From PALSA-612 sp963776735 (GTDB lineage Bacteria; Actinomycetota; Thermoleophilia; Gaiellales; Gaiellaceae), in assembly GCA_963776735.1 (NCBI GenBank), contig CAVZNV010000005.1, positions 10,000 to 73,999 of the forward strand: a stretch of 64,000 nt of DNA. The letters run 5' to 3'. How positions within the stretch are numbered: position 1 is the first letter of the stretch; each line of letters begins with the position of its first letter. A model generated the notes under the pieces. That model worked only from the letters and a program-made list of their open reading frames with translations. It searched no databases and was not told the DNA's origin. Below, piece by piece: positions 43,132-52,199 of the stretch. The position numbers and the translations under genes were made by a program.

Positions 43132-44502
43132 GTGGCCGAGCGAACGGCGCTCGGCAAGGCCGCGCGCGGCCGGGCACCCCGCTCGGGCCAGTCGGCCTTC
43201 GAGCCGGCGCACGACCGCGACCCGCTCGCCCTGCTGGAGCAGCAGGACGGGAACCGCGTGCCGGAACTGGTGCCGATCCGCTACGGACGGATGGCGACGT
43301 CGCCGTTCGCGTTCTTCCGCGGCGCGGCCGTGGTGATGGCGCACGACCTCACCGGAACCCCGGGAGCCGGCCTCGCCGTCCAGCTGTGCGGCGACGCGCA
43401 CCTGTCGAACTTCGGCGGCTTCGCGTCGCCCGAGCGGGCGCTCGTCTTCGACGTCAACGACTTCGACGAGACGCATCCGGGGCCGTTCGAGTGGGATTTG
43501 AAACGGCTGGCCGCGAGCTTCGAGATCGCGGGACGGGACCGCGGGTTCTCACCGGCCAATCGCCGCGTCGCGGTGCTCACCGCGGTCGGCTCGTACCGCG
43601 AGGCGATTGCGGGCTTCGCAGCCGAACGGAACCTCGACGTCTGGTACGCGCGGCTCGACGCGACGGCGATCGAGGCCCGGCTTGCGGACTCGCGCGACCG
43701 GGCAGGCGCGAAGGCGGTGTCGCGGCAGGTCGAGCAGGCGCACACGCGTGACAGCCTGAAGGCGTTCGCGCAACTGACCGAGGTCGTCCGGGGCGAGCCG
43801 AGGATCGTCTCCAACCCGCCGCTCGTCGTGCCGCTCCGGGACCTCGGCGGTGAAGGCGCGCAGAACTCCTACGAGCTGCACGCGCTCTATCGCGCCTACC
43901 GGCGATCGCTCGCACCCGACCGGCGAACGGTGCTCGACGGCTTCCGGGTCTGCGACGTCGCCCGCAAGATCGTCGGTGTCGGCAGCGTCGGCACGCGCTG
44001 CTGGATCGTCCTGCTCCTCGGACGCGACGACGCCGACCCGCTCTTCCTGCAGATCAAGGAGGCGAACCGGTCGGTGTTCGAGTTCGCGCTCGGCAAGAGC
44101 CGGTTCCGCAACCAGGGGCAGCGAGTGGTCGAGGGGCAGCGGCTGCTCCAGGGGGCGACGGACATCTTCCTCGGCTGGATGCGTGCCGGAACGGCCGGCG
44201 ACGAGCCCGCCCGCGACTACTACGTCCGGCAGCTCTGGGACTGGAAGACGTCCGTGAAGCTGGACTCGGTCACGGCGGCCGGGCTCGCCGAGTACGCCCA
44301 GATGTGCGGGTGGACGCTCGCGCACGCGCACGCGCGCTCCGGGGACCGCGTCGCCGTCGCCGGGTATCTCGGCAAGAGCGACTCGTTCGACCGGGCGCTG
44401 GCGGCGTTCGCAGACGCCTACGCAGACCGGAACGAGCGGGACTACGAGGCCCTTCGGAAGGCTGTCGGTTCGGGTCGGATCGTGGCTGAGACAGGCATCT
44501 AG
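43132..44502 (+). CDS. DUF2252 family protein
   Basis: A 456-residue cytoplasmic protein with DUF2252 landmarks: RYGRMATSPFAFFRGAA, QLCGDAHLSNFGGF, VFDVNDFDE, GPFEWDLKRLA and QIKEANRSVFE, QRVVEGQRLLQGATDIFLGW. The family has a kinase-like fold with unknown substrate. GTG 43132 is preferred; a CTG 33 bases upstream is possible. The TAG stop is the left end of a MITE-like element at 44499. Confidence 0.86.
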   Translation: MAERTALGKAARGRAPRSGQSAFEPAHDRDPLALLEQQDGNRVPELVPIRYGRMATSPFAFFRGAAVVMAHDLTGTPGAGLAVQLCGDAHLSNFGGFASPERALVFDVNDFDETHPGPFEWDLKRLAASFEIAGRDRGFSPANRRVAVLTAVGSYREAIAGFAAERNLDVWYARLDATAIEARLADSRDRAGAKAVSRQVEQAHTRDSLKAFAQLTEVVRGEPRIVSNPPLVVPLRDLGGEGAQNSYELHALYRAYRRSLAPDRRTVLDGFRVCDVARKIVGVGSVGTRCWIVLLLGRDDADPLFLQIKEANRSVFEFALGKSRFRNQGQRVVEGQRLLQGATDIFLGWMRAGTAGDEPARDYYVRQLWDWKTSVKLDSVTAAGLAEYAQMCGWTLAHAHARSGDRVAVAGYLGKSDSFDRALAAFADAYADRNERDYEALRKAVGSGRIVAETGI

Positions 44503-44722
44503 ATGATTGATGCCACGATCTCACGCGCTCGGCTACGCGGTCTGGCGTGTCTGGGCCGCTCCCGCCCGGCAGAGCCCGGCGAAGCCGGCCTCCGCCAGAC
44601 GTGTGCTTCACGCCGCCGCGTCGTCACCGATACGCCCGCGTATCGGCGACGCCACGTCGCCGCGCCCCAGAGCAGCCAGCCCACGCCCCGAGGAGCACGA
44701 TCTCGTGGCATCAACCATCTAG
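44499..44722. mobile_element. MITE-like element, copy 1 (224 bp)
   Basis: The element runs from CTAG at 44499-44502 to CTAG at 44719-44722. Its ends form an inverted repeat: CTAGATGATTGATGCCACGA at the left and the complement of CTAGATGGTTGATGCCACGA at the right, one mismatch in 20. The left 115 bases match copy 2 at 54039 with few differences. Internal segments GTCTGGC / GCCAGAC also pair. This copy has 52 additional bases with their own hairpin (GTCACCGATACG / CGTATCGGCGAC). It contains no transposase and no convincing gene. The terminal CTAG fits a four-base target duplication, as YTAR in IS5-like insertions; this is inference. It supplies the TAG stop of the DUF2252 gene. Confidence 0.8.
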
Positions 44723-44732
44723 CCCGACCGGC

Positions 44733-44750
44733 GTCACCCGAAAGAGGTGA
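44733..44750 (+). promoter_or_regulatory. 18-nt palindrome upstream of sensor kinase
   Basis: GTCACCCGAAAGAGGTGA lies 82 bases before the kinase start, inside GC-rich flanks that also pair (CCGGC / GCCGG). It fits the TCRYCC-N5-GRTGA pattern. The remainder of 44723-44831 shows a possible TATGCT-like box at 44768 and nothing else I can support. Confidence 0.4.
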
Positions 44751-44831
44751 GGAGCCGGAAAGCCTCGATATGCTGCAAACGGCACGTCTCGAGCTTCGCG
44801 CTCCAGGCCCCCCGAGAGACGAGGAGTTGGG

Positions 44832-46619
44832 TTGAGCTCGATCTTCGCCGCGGACCGGATCTCCGTCATTCGCGAACCGTCGCTGACTCCTGCCCGGGCT
44901 GCAGCGATGCTCGGCGCGGGCGCCGTCGCAGCCGGGTTGACCGCCTGGTCGGCTGCAGAGAGCACCGTTCTCGTCGCCCCCGACGCAGCGGCGACGCTGC
45001 GGACGGCTGTTGTCGTCGCCTATACCGTCGGCGGCGTCTTCACGCTCTGGCGCGGGCAGACCGGCCGGTTCGGCTACCTGCTCGTCCTGCTCGGGCTGTT
45101 CTACGCGTTGACGAGCCTCGTCGCGTCTGCCGACGCCGACGTGCACTCCGCCGGCAGGCTCCTCAATGCGGCGTTCGTCGGCCTCTACGTGTTCGTCTTC
45201 CTCGCCTTCCCCTCGGGGCGGCTCGGCTCGAGGTTCGAGCGCGTGATCGTCGGCGTCTACGTCGCCGGTGCGGCGTTGCTCTGGCCCGTCGTCGCCCTGA
45301 CCGCGGCCAGGCTTCCGGCCGGCGGCGTGTTAACCGACTGCGGGAGCAACTGTCCCGGCAACGGTTTCCAGGTCTGGGACGTCTCGCCGCGTGCTCCGGA
45401 GGCGGCCGTCGCCGTCATGACCGCCGGGGTCGCGTTCGCAGCCGTCTACGTTCTCGCGCGGCGAGCCTGGTCGCCGATCGGCCTCGAGCGCCGTACCGTC
45501 GCGCCGATCCTCCTGGCGGGAATCGTGGTGATCCTTTCCTACGTCGTGTTCAGCGCTCATCCGGTCTCCGGACACTGGCGAGACGTGAATCTCGTCGTCG
45601 CCGGCACCGCGGCGCTCTTCGCGCCCATCGCGTTCGTCCTCGCCCCGCTCAACGGGGAGCTGTACGTCTCGCGGGGCATGTGGCGAGGCCTTTCCAGGAT
45701 CGACTACGCGCAGCTCGAGCCGGGCCAGGTCGAGAGCGTCTGCCGATCCGCGCTCGGCGACAGATCGCTGCGGCTGGCTGTCGCGGTTCCGGGCGGCGCG
45801 CTCCGCGACGTCCACGACCAGCCGATCGAGCTTCCGTTCGGCCCCGACTCCGTGACGGAGATCTCCCGCCCGGAGGGTTCCTGTGCGGTCGTCCACGATC
45901 TCACGCTCGGCCGCGCCTACCGCCCCGTGGTGGAGCGTGTCGGAGCGCTCGCCTTCACGCTCGTCGACTACACCCGCGCCGTCCGGGAGCTCGTGCTCTC
46001 GCGGCGGCGCATCGCCGAGCGCGACAGCGAGGAGCGGCGCAGCCTCGAACGCGACCTCCACGACGGCGCGCAGCAGCGGTTGCTTGCGATCCAGATGAAG
46101 CTGGCCGGGCTCGGCGGCAGCCTTCGCGGGACGGATCTCGAGGCCGCCGTCGCGGACGTGTCGGGCGACGCGGCGTCCGCGGTCGAGGAGCTTCGGCGCC
46201 TGGCGCACGGCATCTACCCGCCGCTTCTGCTCGAACGCGGACTCGGCGACGCGCTGCGGGAGCAGTCGGTGCCGCCCTCCATCCTCGTACGAGTCGCAGA
46301 CAACGGTGTCGGCCGCGCGGCTCCGGCGGTCGAACGGGCGCTCTACTTCGCCACGCTCGAGGCGATGCAGAACGCCACCAAACATGCCGGCGCCTCGACG
46401 CTGACGGTCACGCTAGAACCCCTCGGCGACCTCGTCGAGGTGACGGTCGCCGACGACGGAGCCGGCTTCGACGCCCAGGCGTCGCACAACGGGACGGGGC
46501 TGACCGGCATCCGCGACCGGATCGGCTCGGTCGGCGGCGAGGTCGAGATCGCATCCGGCCCGGGTGGAGGCACCGTCGTCCGCTACCTCGTGCCGCGGCA
46601 ACCGGACGGCGAGCCGTGA
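44832..46619 (+). CDS. multi-pass membrane sensor histidine kinase (HisKA_3)
   Basis: A 595-residue kinase with about seven or eight N-terminal helices (25-275) that form the sensor, a linker, HisKA_3 with His410 in SLERDLHDGAQQRLLAIQMKLAG and HATPase_c (ALYFATLEAMQNATKHAGAS, DDGAGFD, GTGLTGIRDRI). The helical sensor carries two exported cysteines (TDCGSNCPGN), possibly a disulfide. The start is TTG 44832 after GAGGAG. The stop overlaps the response regulator start (GTGA). Confidence 0.91.
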   Translation: MSSIFAADRISVIREPSLTPARAAAMLGAGAVAAGLTAWSAAESTVLVAPDAAATLRTAVVVAYTVGGVFTLWRGQTGRFGYLLVLLGLFYALTSLVASADADVHSAGRLLNAAFVGLYVFVFLAFPSGRLGSRFERVIVGVYVAGAALLWPVVALTAARLPAGGVLTDCGSNCPGNGFQVWDVSPRAPEAAVAVMTAGVAFAAVYVLARRAWSPIGLERRTVAPILLAGIVVILSYVVFSAHPVSGHWRDVNLVVAGTAALFAPIAFVLAPLNGELYVSRGMWRGLSRIDYAQLEPGQVESVCRSALGDRSLRLAVAVPGGALRDVHDQPIELPFGPDSVTEISRPEGSCAVVHDLTLGRAYRPVVERVGALAFTLVDYTRAVRELVLSRRRIAERDSEERRSLERDLHDGAQQRLLAIQMKLAGLGGSLRGTDLEAAVADVSGDAASAVEELRRLAHGIYPPLLLERGLGDALREQSVPPSILVRVADNGVGRAAPAVERALYFATLEAMQNATKHAGASTLTVTLEPLGDLVEVTVADDGAGFDAQASHNGTGLTGIRDRIGSVGGEVEIASGPGGGTVVRYLVPRQPDGEP

Positions 46620-47275
46620 TCAGGGTCGTTCTCGGCGAGGACAGCTTCCTCGTCCGCAAGGGAGTCGAGCGCATCCTCTCCGTCGACGGCGACATCGAGG
46701 TCGTCGCCTCCTGTGAGAGCTTCGACGATGTCCTCGCCGCGGTCGACCGCTTCCGTCCCGACGCCGTCGTTACGGACATTCGCATGCCCCCGACCTGCAC
46801 GGACGAGGGGATCCGGCTCGCGAACGAGCTCCGCGCGTCCCATCCGGGCACGGGAGTCGTCGTGCTCAGCCAGCACGCGAGCGCCCTCTACGCACACGCG
46901 TTGCTCGCGGACGGCGCGGGAGGCCGCGCCTACATGCTCAAGGACAGGATCGTCGACGGAGCCGCGCTGACGGGGGTGATCCGCGAAGTGGCCGCGGGAG
47001 GCATGCACGTCGACCCCGCCGTCGTCGACGCTGTCGTGACGCGCGCCGACCACAAGACCGCCGACCCCTGGAAACGGCTGACGCCGCGCGAGACCGAGGT
47101 GCTCGCGCTGCTTGCGGGCGGAGACACGAACGCCCTCATCGCCGAGAAGCTTTCGATCAGCAAGCGCGCCGTCGAGCGCCACGTCAACGCGATCTTCACC
47201 AAGCTCGAGCTGCAGGACTCCGAGCACGTCAGCCGCCGCGTCAAGGCGGCCTTGCTGTTCCTCCAACCGCACTGA
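46616..47275 (+). CDS. NarL/LuxR-family response regulator
   Basis: A 219-residue regulator with receiver domain (GED at 7-9, phospho-acceptor Asp54 in VVTDIRMPP, YMLKDRIVDG) and LuxR-type helix-turn-helix (LTPRETEVLALLAGGDTNAL, SKRAVERHVNAIFTKLEL). It is the cognate partner of the kinase at 44832, with which it overlaps by four bases. GTG 46616 is followed at once by the first strand IRVVLGED. Confidence 0.92.
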   Translation: MIRVVLGEDSFLVRKGVERILSVDGDIEVVASCESFDDVLAAVDRFRPDAVVTDIRMPPTCTDEGIRLANELRASHPGTGVVVLSQHASALYAHALLADGAGGRAYMLKDRIVDGAALTGVIREVAAGGMHVDPAVVDAVVTRADHKTADPWKRLTPRETEVLALLAGGDTNALIAEKLSISKRAVERHVNAIFTKLELQDSEHVSRRVKAALLFLQPH

Positions 47276-47346
47276 CCGGGGTCAGATTCCTGCGAGGGTT
47301 CGTTGACGGATGCCCGGCCACGACCTCGCGCGCCCGATCCGCTCGC

Positions 47347-47364
47347 GTCATCCCGAGCGGATGA
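47347..47364 (+). promoter_or_regulatory. 18-nt palindrome upstream of LuxR regulator
   Basis: GTCATCCCGAGCGGATGA is centred about 195 bases before the start of the regulator at 47551. The rest of 47276-47550 holds a short CTGACC / GGTCAG hairpin right after the response regulator stop and no other signal I can name. Confidence 0.4.
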
Positions 47365-47550
47365 GTCTCATCGTGGGTGGTGCGGACAGCCACCGCGACT
47401 CAGTAGAAACACGCAAAGCGCGGTGGTGGACACCTTCATCCAGATCGGGTGAGGCCCTGACGAAAACCCCGGCGGTTCCTGGGAGAGATACGTGGGACGG
47501 CGCGGGGAGAGCGCGTCGTCGGGAGTGCAACCAACCAGGAAGGTGGCTCG

Positions 47551-49632
47551 ATGCCCTCTCGAGCTTCCGCACAGCCCGTTCGACGACTGACGTACCCGCC
47601 CCTGGTCGGAAACGGGCGCGGATCGATTCGCGCGCCGCGGGCAGCGACGGACGAAGTCTCGCGCACCGCCCTTGTCAACCGGCTGCGCGCCGCTGCCTCG
47701 CTTCCCGTCGCCGCGATCGTCGCGCCGGACGGCTACGGCAAGACGACGCTGCTCGCGCAGTGGGCGGCGCGCGATCCTCGTCAGTTCTCCTTCGTCGAGC
47801 TCGAGACGACAGGCGCCGAGTTGCAGGCCGAACGGATCGCAGATGTGGCCGCGGCCGCGCTCGACGGCGGAGCACCCTTCGTCCTCGCCGTGGACGACGC
47901 CGACCTGCTCGACGAGGACGCGGCCGACATGGTCGCCGCCGTCATCCGCCGTCTGCCCCCCGGCTCGACCCTGGCGCTCGCCGGGCGGACGCTGCCGATT
48001 CCCTCGGTCCCGCGGCTGCGGGCGAACGGCGCCTTGATCGAGCTCGGCCCAGCCGATCTCGCCTTCACACGGCGCGAGGCGCGTGCACTGCTCCGGTCGC
48101 GCGGCCTCGAACAGACGGACGGCGAGCTCGCGGCGCTGCTGCGGGCGACGGAGGGCTGGCCCGTGGCGATCGCCGACGACGCGCACGCCTTGCTGCTCCT
48201 GGACGGCCTCCCCCGCGCGCAGCGCGAGTTCCTGCGGCGCACCTCGATCCTCGATCGCCTCGACGGGCCGCTCTGCGACGCAGTTCTGGGACGACGCGAC
48301 TCGTCGCGCGCGATCGCGGCCCTCGCCCCGGCGACCCCGTTCCTCGTGCCGCTCGATCGTGCCGGCGAGGCGTTCCGCCATCACCGGACGATGCGCATGC
48401 AGCTCCGCAGCGAGCTGGAAGAGCTCGAGCCGGACCTCGTCCCGCTCCTGGAGCGGCGGGCGGCCGACTGGTTCGAAGCGGCGGGTGACGCGGAGAGCGC
48501 GATGCGCTGCGCGCTCGAGGTCGGCGACGCCGGGCGAGCGGCCAGGATCATCGAAGACGAGCTGGCGCTGCCACTCCACAACGCCGGCCGCGACGCCGAG
48601 CTCTCGGGCTGGCTCGACGTGCTCGAGGGAACGGGAGAGCTGGAGCGCCGGCCGCGCCTCGCCGCCTTCGCCGCACGCATGCACGCTCAGAGGGGCAACG
48701 GGCGAACGGCCGAGCAGCGGCTCGCACTGACCGGCGACGATCCCAGCGGGAGGCTCGTGCGGGCCGCCCGCTGCCGGGACGGTGTGGCAACGATGCTGTC
48801 AACCTCCGAGACGTCGCTGACGGAGCTCGACGACGACGACCCGTGGCTGGCGTATGCGTTGCTGCTCGAGGGCACCGGCCACGCCCTCCTCGGCCGGAAG
48901 GAGCAAGGTGACGCCGTCCTCGCCCGCGCAGTCGATACGGCCGAGCAGCTCGGCGTGACCGAGACGCGCGTTCTCGCGCTCACCCAGCGCGCGCTGCTCT
49001 GCGCCGGCGAAGGCGATCGCACGGGCGCCGACGCCCTGCTCGCCGAGGCGCTCGGGTGCGTCGACCACCACGGGCTCGCCGCCTATCCGGTCTGCGCGCT
49101 CACCTTCGCAGCCGCCGCGCGTTCGCACCTGCTTCGCGGTGCGTCGGGGCACGCCGGGACGATGCTGGCCCGGGCTCGCCGGCTTGCCGAAAGCCTGAGC
49201 GGCGAGCTCCCGTGGCTCGCGGCGCAGACCCGCCTCGAGCTGGCGTGGGGGTACGCGGCACTGCGCAGTTCGGTAGCGAACGAGATGCTTGCGAAGCTCG
49301 ACGAGCTCCTCGCCTCGACCGACCTCGGCGTCCTCGCGGACGAGCGCGGCCGGCTCGCGGCCGAGCTCCGCGTCGAACCAGCGAACGGAAGCACGAGAAC
49401 GGCCGGCCTCACGCAGGCGGAGCTTCGCCTCCTGCCGTTGCTCGCGACCCACCTGTCGTTCCGGGAGATCGGCCTGCGCTTCTACCTGTCGCGCAACACG
49501 GTGAAGACACAGGCGATCTCCGTCTACCGCAAGCTCGGCGCGTCGAGCCGGAGCGAGGCCGTCGAGCGCGCGATCAGGCTCGGTCTCGTCGAGCCGGACG
49601 TCGATGCCGAGAACCTCATCCCCACCGGATGA
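47551..49632 (+). CDS. MalT-like ATPase/LuxR transcriptional regulator, copy 1
   Basis: A 693-residue protein with a STAND-type P-loop ATPase domain (Walker A IVAPDGYGKTT, GYGKT at 61-65; Walker B FVLAVDDAD), a helical repeat middle like TPR (ADWFEAAGDAESAMRCALEVGD) and a C-terminal LuxR helix-turn-helix (LTQAELRLLPLLATHLSFRE, YLSRNTVKTQAISVYRKLGAS). Such proteins are signal-integrating activators. ATG 47551 follows GGAAGGTGG. It is followed by a paralogue at 49741 with nearly the same DNA-binding helix, so both may bind related sites. Confidence 0.88.
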   Translation: MPSRASAQPVRRLTYPPLVGNGRGSIRAPRAATDEVSRTALVNRLRAAASLPVAAIVAPDGYGKTTLLAQWAARDPRQFSFVELETTGAELQAERIADVAAAALDGGAPFVLAVDDADLLDEDAADMVAAVIRRLPPGSTLALAGRTLPIPSVPRLRANGALIELGPADLAFTRREARALLRSRGLEQTDGELAALLRATEGWPVAIADDAHALLLLDGLPRAQREFLRRTSILDRLDGPLCDAVLGRRDSSRAIAALAPATPFLVPLDRAGEAFRHHRTMRMQLRSELEELEPDLVPLLERRAADWFEAAGDAESAMRCALEVGDAGRAARIIEDELALPLHNAGRDAELSGWLDVLEGTGELERRPRLAAFAARMHAQRGNGRTAEQRLALTGDDPSGRLVRAARCRDGVATMLSTSETSLTELDDDDPWLAYALLLEGTGHALLGRKEQGDAVLARAVDTAEQLGVTETRVLALTQRALLCAGEGDRTGADALLAEALGCVDHHGLAAYPVCALTFAAAARSHLLRGASGHAGTMLARARRLAESLSGELPWLAAQTRLELAWGYAALRSSVANEMLAKLDELLASTDLGVLADERGRLAAELRVEPANGSTRTAGLTQAELRLLPLLATHLSFREIGLRFYLSRNTVKTQAISVYRKLGASSRSEAVERAIRLGLVEPDVDAENLIPTG
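49615..49632 (+). promoter_or_regulatory. 18-nt palindrome over the stop codon of the first MalT-like gene
   Basis: CTCATCCCCACCGGATGA ends in the TGA stop of the gene at 47551 and lies 109 bases before the start of its paralogue. It therefore doubles as coding sequence for the last residues. Confidence 0.4.
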
Positions 49633-49740
49633 TGCAGCCCGGCCCCTGAGGGAGTCGAATCGCGGCGCGGCCCGGTCCCGTTGTCCGGGAGCCGCGGCGA
49701 GAAAAGAGGAGCATTTGCGGCGACGAAGGTTTTCCGGCTG

Positions 49741-52009
49741 ATGGCGTTCTCGGGCTCCGCTCTGGCCGCGCACGATCCGCTGGCCACTGCAGATTCCAGG
49801 CTCGGCCCGCCCCGTCTCCGCGGGGGGACGATCGCGCGCGGCGCGCTGCTCGAACGGCTTCGGCCCACCCCTCCCGCGGGCGTCGCGCTCGTGGTCGCGC
49901 CGGCCGGCTACGGGAAGACGACACTGCTTGCGGGACCTGTTCTGGCACCCCTCGCCGGAGCCGGTCGCCTGGCTCAGCGTCGACGAGCGCGACAACGATC
50001 CGATCGCGCTGCTGAGCGCGCTCGCGTTCGCGCTCAACCGCATCGGCGCCTGCGACCGGCAGCTCGTCCAGGCGCTCGCCAAGCCGCGGAGCTCGCTGTC
50101 GGCGGTGCTCGGCCGGCTCGGCCGGTCGCTCGAGGCCGCGGGGCCGTTCGTCCTGATCGTCGACGACCTGCACCTGCTCGAGTCCAGGGAGAGCCTCGGC
50201 GTCGTCCGCCGCCTCGTCGAGAAGCTTCCGCCGACCGCGCGGCTGGTGCTCGCGAGCCGCACGCAGCCACCCGTGCCGCTGGCACCGTACCGGTCGAAGG
50301 GCCGGCTGATCGAGCTCGGGATCGAGGATCTGAGGCTGACCGAGGAGGAGACCGGCCTGCTCCTCCGGAGCACCGGCATCTCGGTCACGGACGCCGACGT
50401 GGCCGAGATCGCCGCTCGCACGGAGGGCTGGCCCGCCGGTGTCTATCTCGCGGCGCTGGCCGCGCAGACGACGCGCGAGCCGGGCAGCCTGACCGCCTTC
50501 CACGGCTCGGACCGCTTCGTCAGCGAGTACGTCCGGGCCGAGCACCTCGCCTACCTGCCGGACGAGGACGTCGACTTCATGCTGCGCGCCTCGGTGCTCG
50601 ACCGGCTGTCCGGCCCGATCTGCGACGCCGTGCTGCGCCGCCTCGGCTCGGCCGAGGCGCTCGAGCGATTGGCACGAACGAACCTCTTCCTGATCCCGCT
50701 GTCGAGCACGAAGCCTCGTTCGTACCGGTTCCAGCGGCTCTTTCGCGAGGCGCTGCGGGCCGAGCTCGACCGCAGCCGCCCCGAGCTCGCGTGGACGCTC
50801 GCCGCGCGCGCGTCGGCGTGGTGCGAGGCGAACGGCGACATCCAGAGCGCCGTCGAGTACGCGCGCGCCGCGGGCGAACGCGACCGGTTCGCGGCGCTGC
50901 TCGAGCGCTGCGCCCTGCCGCTCTACTACGGCGGACGGCTCGCGACCGTCGAGCGTTGGCTCGACGAGCTCGACGTCGCCGAGCTCGAGCGGCATCCGGC
51001 TCTCGCGGCGGTCGGCGCGCTCGTCTACGGGCTGGAGGGCCGCCGGGCGCGTGCCGAGCAGTGGGCCGCCGTCGCCGAGCGCGCTCCGGCCGACACGACG
51101 ATGCCGGACGGCAGCCCGCTCGAGGCCTGGTCGGCGATGTTGCGCGCCGCGATGTGCGCCTCGGGCATCGAGCAGATGCGCCGCGACGCCGAGCTCTCGT
51201 TCGCCACGCTCGCTCCGAAGAGCCTCTGGCACCCGGCCGCACTGCTGCTGCTCGCCGTCGCGCACGCCCTCGGGGGCGAGACGCGCTCGGCGGACGCGCT
51301 GCTCGTGCAGGCACACGCGAGCGCGACGGCGCGCGACGCGACCGAGACCGCCGCCTGCGCCCTCGCCGAGCGATCGCTCCTCGCCGGCGCCGACGGGCGC
51401 TGGGACGACGCCGAGACGCTGGTCGTCGAGGCGCGCGACGCGCTGCGCGAAGCCCATCTCGACGACTACTCGACGAGCGCGATCGTCTACGCCGCGAGCG
51501 CGCACGCCGCCGTGCAGCACGGAAACTGGGTTCGCGCCCGGGCCGATCTCGACCGCGTCGAGCGGCTGCTGCCGAGCCTGACCGACGCGTTTCCGTGGCT
51601 GAACGCGCAGGTCCGAGTCCAGGCGGCGCGCGCACGGCTCGGGCTCTCCGACCTCGACGGAGCCACGGCACTCGTCACCGAGTTCCTCACCTCGGGGCGC
51701 GACCTCGGGAAACTGACGACGGAGGCAGACGCGCTCGCCGAGGAGCTCGAGGCGCGCGCGCGGCCCGCGGGCGGCGGCTGCGAGCAGCTAACCCCGGCCG
51801 AGCGCCGCCTGCTGCCGCTCCTGACCACGCACCTCACCTTCCGCGAGATCGCCGAGCACCTCAACGTCTCGCGTAACACGGTCAAGACGCAGGCGATCTG
51901 CACCTACCGGAAGCTCGGCGCCTCCTCGCGCAGCGAGGCGATCCAGCGGGCGGTCGAGCTCGGACTCGTCACGCGCTCGAGCGTGCTCGAGCCGGCGCCA
52001 ACCCCGTAG
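49741..52009 (+). CDS. MalT-like ATPase/LuxR transcriptional regulator, copy 2, frameshifted
   Basis: A paralogue of the protein at 47551, about 756 residues when repaired. It has Walker A VVAPAGYGKTT (GYGKT at 56-60), Walker B FVLIVDDLHLLES, a helical repeat middle and a C-terminal helix-turn-helix (LTPAERRLLPLLTTHLTFRE, VSRNTVKTQAICTYRKLGAS). The frame breaks near 49930 just after KTTLLA: one extra base there restores DLFWHPSPEPVAWLSVDERDND. ATG 49741 is a reasonable start; TTG 49681 is an alternative. The gene is otherwise intact, so the break is likely a consensus error. Confidence 0.84.
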
Positions 52010-52118
52010 CGCGATCGATTCATGCGATCGGGACGACGCAGCGGACGCTGCGGCGGTGGATCCTGCACGGACAGGCGGGCGTTTCCGAGAGAGGGCCCGG
52101 AAGCGCCCGCCGCTCCTT

Positions 52119-52136
52119 TTCGTCCACCCTGGGTGA
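52119..52136 (+). promoter_or_regulatory. 18-nt palindrome upstream of secreted protein
   Basis: TTCGTCCACCCTGGGTGA lies 64 bases before the start of the gene at 52200. The remainder of 52010-52199 shows only a GGAGGAGGTGGAG ribosome-binding site just before the start. Confidence 0.4.
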
Positions 52137-52199
52137 TGCCTTCGTGACGGGGCGCGCAAACACTGGCAGCGCCCAGTCCATTTTCGGAGGAGGTGGAGC

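Noticed and set aside
44503..44835. Small open frames across MITE copy 1, with similar ones in copy 2
   Set aside because: The frames exist in both orientations, follow from the palindromic GC-rich sequence, and have no ribosome-binding site or protein-like composition.
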